Assembly: GCA_028527945.1 (NCBI GenBank)
Contig: JAQQAK010000244.1
Location: 1 to 6,325, forward strand
Direction: 5' to 3'
DNA: 6,325 nt
From: Spirochaetaceae bacterium
Lineage (GTDB): Bacteria; Spirochaetota; Spirochaetia; UBA9216
Shown here: positions 5,898-6,325 of the stretch, piece after piece
Layout: each line of letters starts with the position of its first letter
Numbering within the stretch: the stretch's first letter is position 1
Notes under the pieces: generated by a model
What the model saw: only the letters and a program-made list of their open reading frames with translations
The model's database searches: none
What the model was told of the DNA's origin: nothing
Position numbers and translations under genes: made by a program

Positions 5898-6325
5898 ATG
5901 AATAAAAGCCAGGCTACTAATTTAATAGCCGCAATCCTGATAGCTGCTGGCTACGCAGTATCAGCTTACCTTAACCCAGTCATAGGGGAACATATAAAAA
6001 CTGTAGGATTTTTTGCTCTTTCAGGAGCAATCACAAACTGGTTAGCAGTTTATATGCTATTTGACAAAGTTCCAGGTCTTTATGGCTCAGGTGTTATTCC
6101 TGCTCATTTTGAAGAGATAAAAGAATGGATAAGAGATATGGTCATGGAACAATTTTTCACAAAAGAAAACCTTGATCACTATTTTACAGAAGGAAAAGAA
6201 AATCTTTTAGAATCTGTAGATCTTTCCTCTGCAATTGATGGAATTGACTACGACAGAATTTTTGACACAGTAAAGAAGGAAATATTTTCAAGTAAATTTG
6301 GTGGAATGCTTGGAATGTTCGGCGG
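5898..6325 (+). CDS. DUF445 (YheB-like) membrane protein, N-terminal part, cut by window edge
   Basis: The first 142 codons are present and the frame runs open through the right edge. Two membrane helices are visible, about 6-26 and 35-55. The second leads into the DUF445 hallmark ALSGAITNWLAVYMLFDKVP (40-59), followed by GLYGSGVIPAHFEEI (60-74), where family members also carry a Gly-rich turn and a conserved entry into a long helical region. The remaining residues are charged and helical, consistent with the soluble middle part of the family. Members are usually about 400 residues with a further C-terminal helix; that portion is not in the window. The molecular function of the family is not established. 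The start is well supported by AGGAG six nt upstream. The gene is divergent from the M32 gene and has its own promoter and a leader of about 220 nt, suggesting post-transcriptional control. Confidence 0.9.
   Translation, partial: MNKSQATNLIAAILIAAGYAVSAYLNPVIGEHIKTVGFFALSGAITNWLAVYMLFDKVPGLYGSGVIPAHFEEIKEWIRDMVMEQFFTKENLDHYFTEGKENLLESVDLSSAIDGIDYDRIFDTVKKEIFSSKFGGMLGMFG

Overview
The window is AT-rich bacterial chromosome with standard-code genes. It carries six protein genes and part of a seventh kind of signal, a possible structured RNA leader. PgsA, an M32 carboxypeptidase, a HAD phosphatase, a stand-alone WGR-like protein and a DUF445 membrane protein in one AT-rich stretch suggest a spirochaete, perhaps Treponema-like. 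That assignment is inference from general resemblance and is held only loosely. I see no insertion sequence, tRNA, rRNA, CRISPR array or prophage gene.

Positions 1-5300 are read on the minus strand. In transcription order they are: an M32 metallocarboxypeptidase (5300-3777); an unrecognised four-helix membrane protein whose start overlaps the M32 stop by 20 nt (3796-3053); a 96-residue WGR-like protein with a good ribosome binding site (2992-2702); PgsA, the phosphatidylglycerophosphate synthase (2639-2061); a HAD-IIB phosphatase whose likely start lies one base after the pgsA stop (2059-1280); and, after 175 nt, the N-terminal 368 residues of a membrane sensor protein with a PAS-like region, most likely a histidine kinase, which runs off the left edge (1104-1). 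The first five are close enough to be co-transcribed. The TTGACA box ahead of pgsA suggests an additional internal promoter.

Positions 5301-5897 are a divergent intergenic region of almost 600 nt. Its left part (about 5313-5640) is very AT-rich and holds only a weak candidate promoter for the M32 gene. Its right part has a good sigma70-type promoter pointing right (TTGTCA, 17 nt, TATATT). That promoter is followed by a leader of roughly 220 nt with GC-enriched patches and several stem-loops, including a segment complementary to the downstream ribosome binding site.

Positions 5898-6325 hold the N-terminal 142 residues of a DUF445 (YheB-like) membrane protein on the plus strand, cut by the right edge. 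The long leader of this gene is the most promising undescribed element. The clearest metabolic pairing is pgsA with the HAD phosphatase, because the PgsA product must be dephosphorylated to give phosphatidylglycerol.
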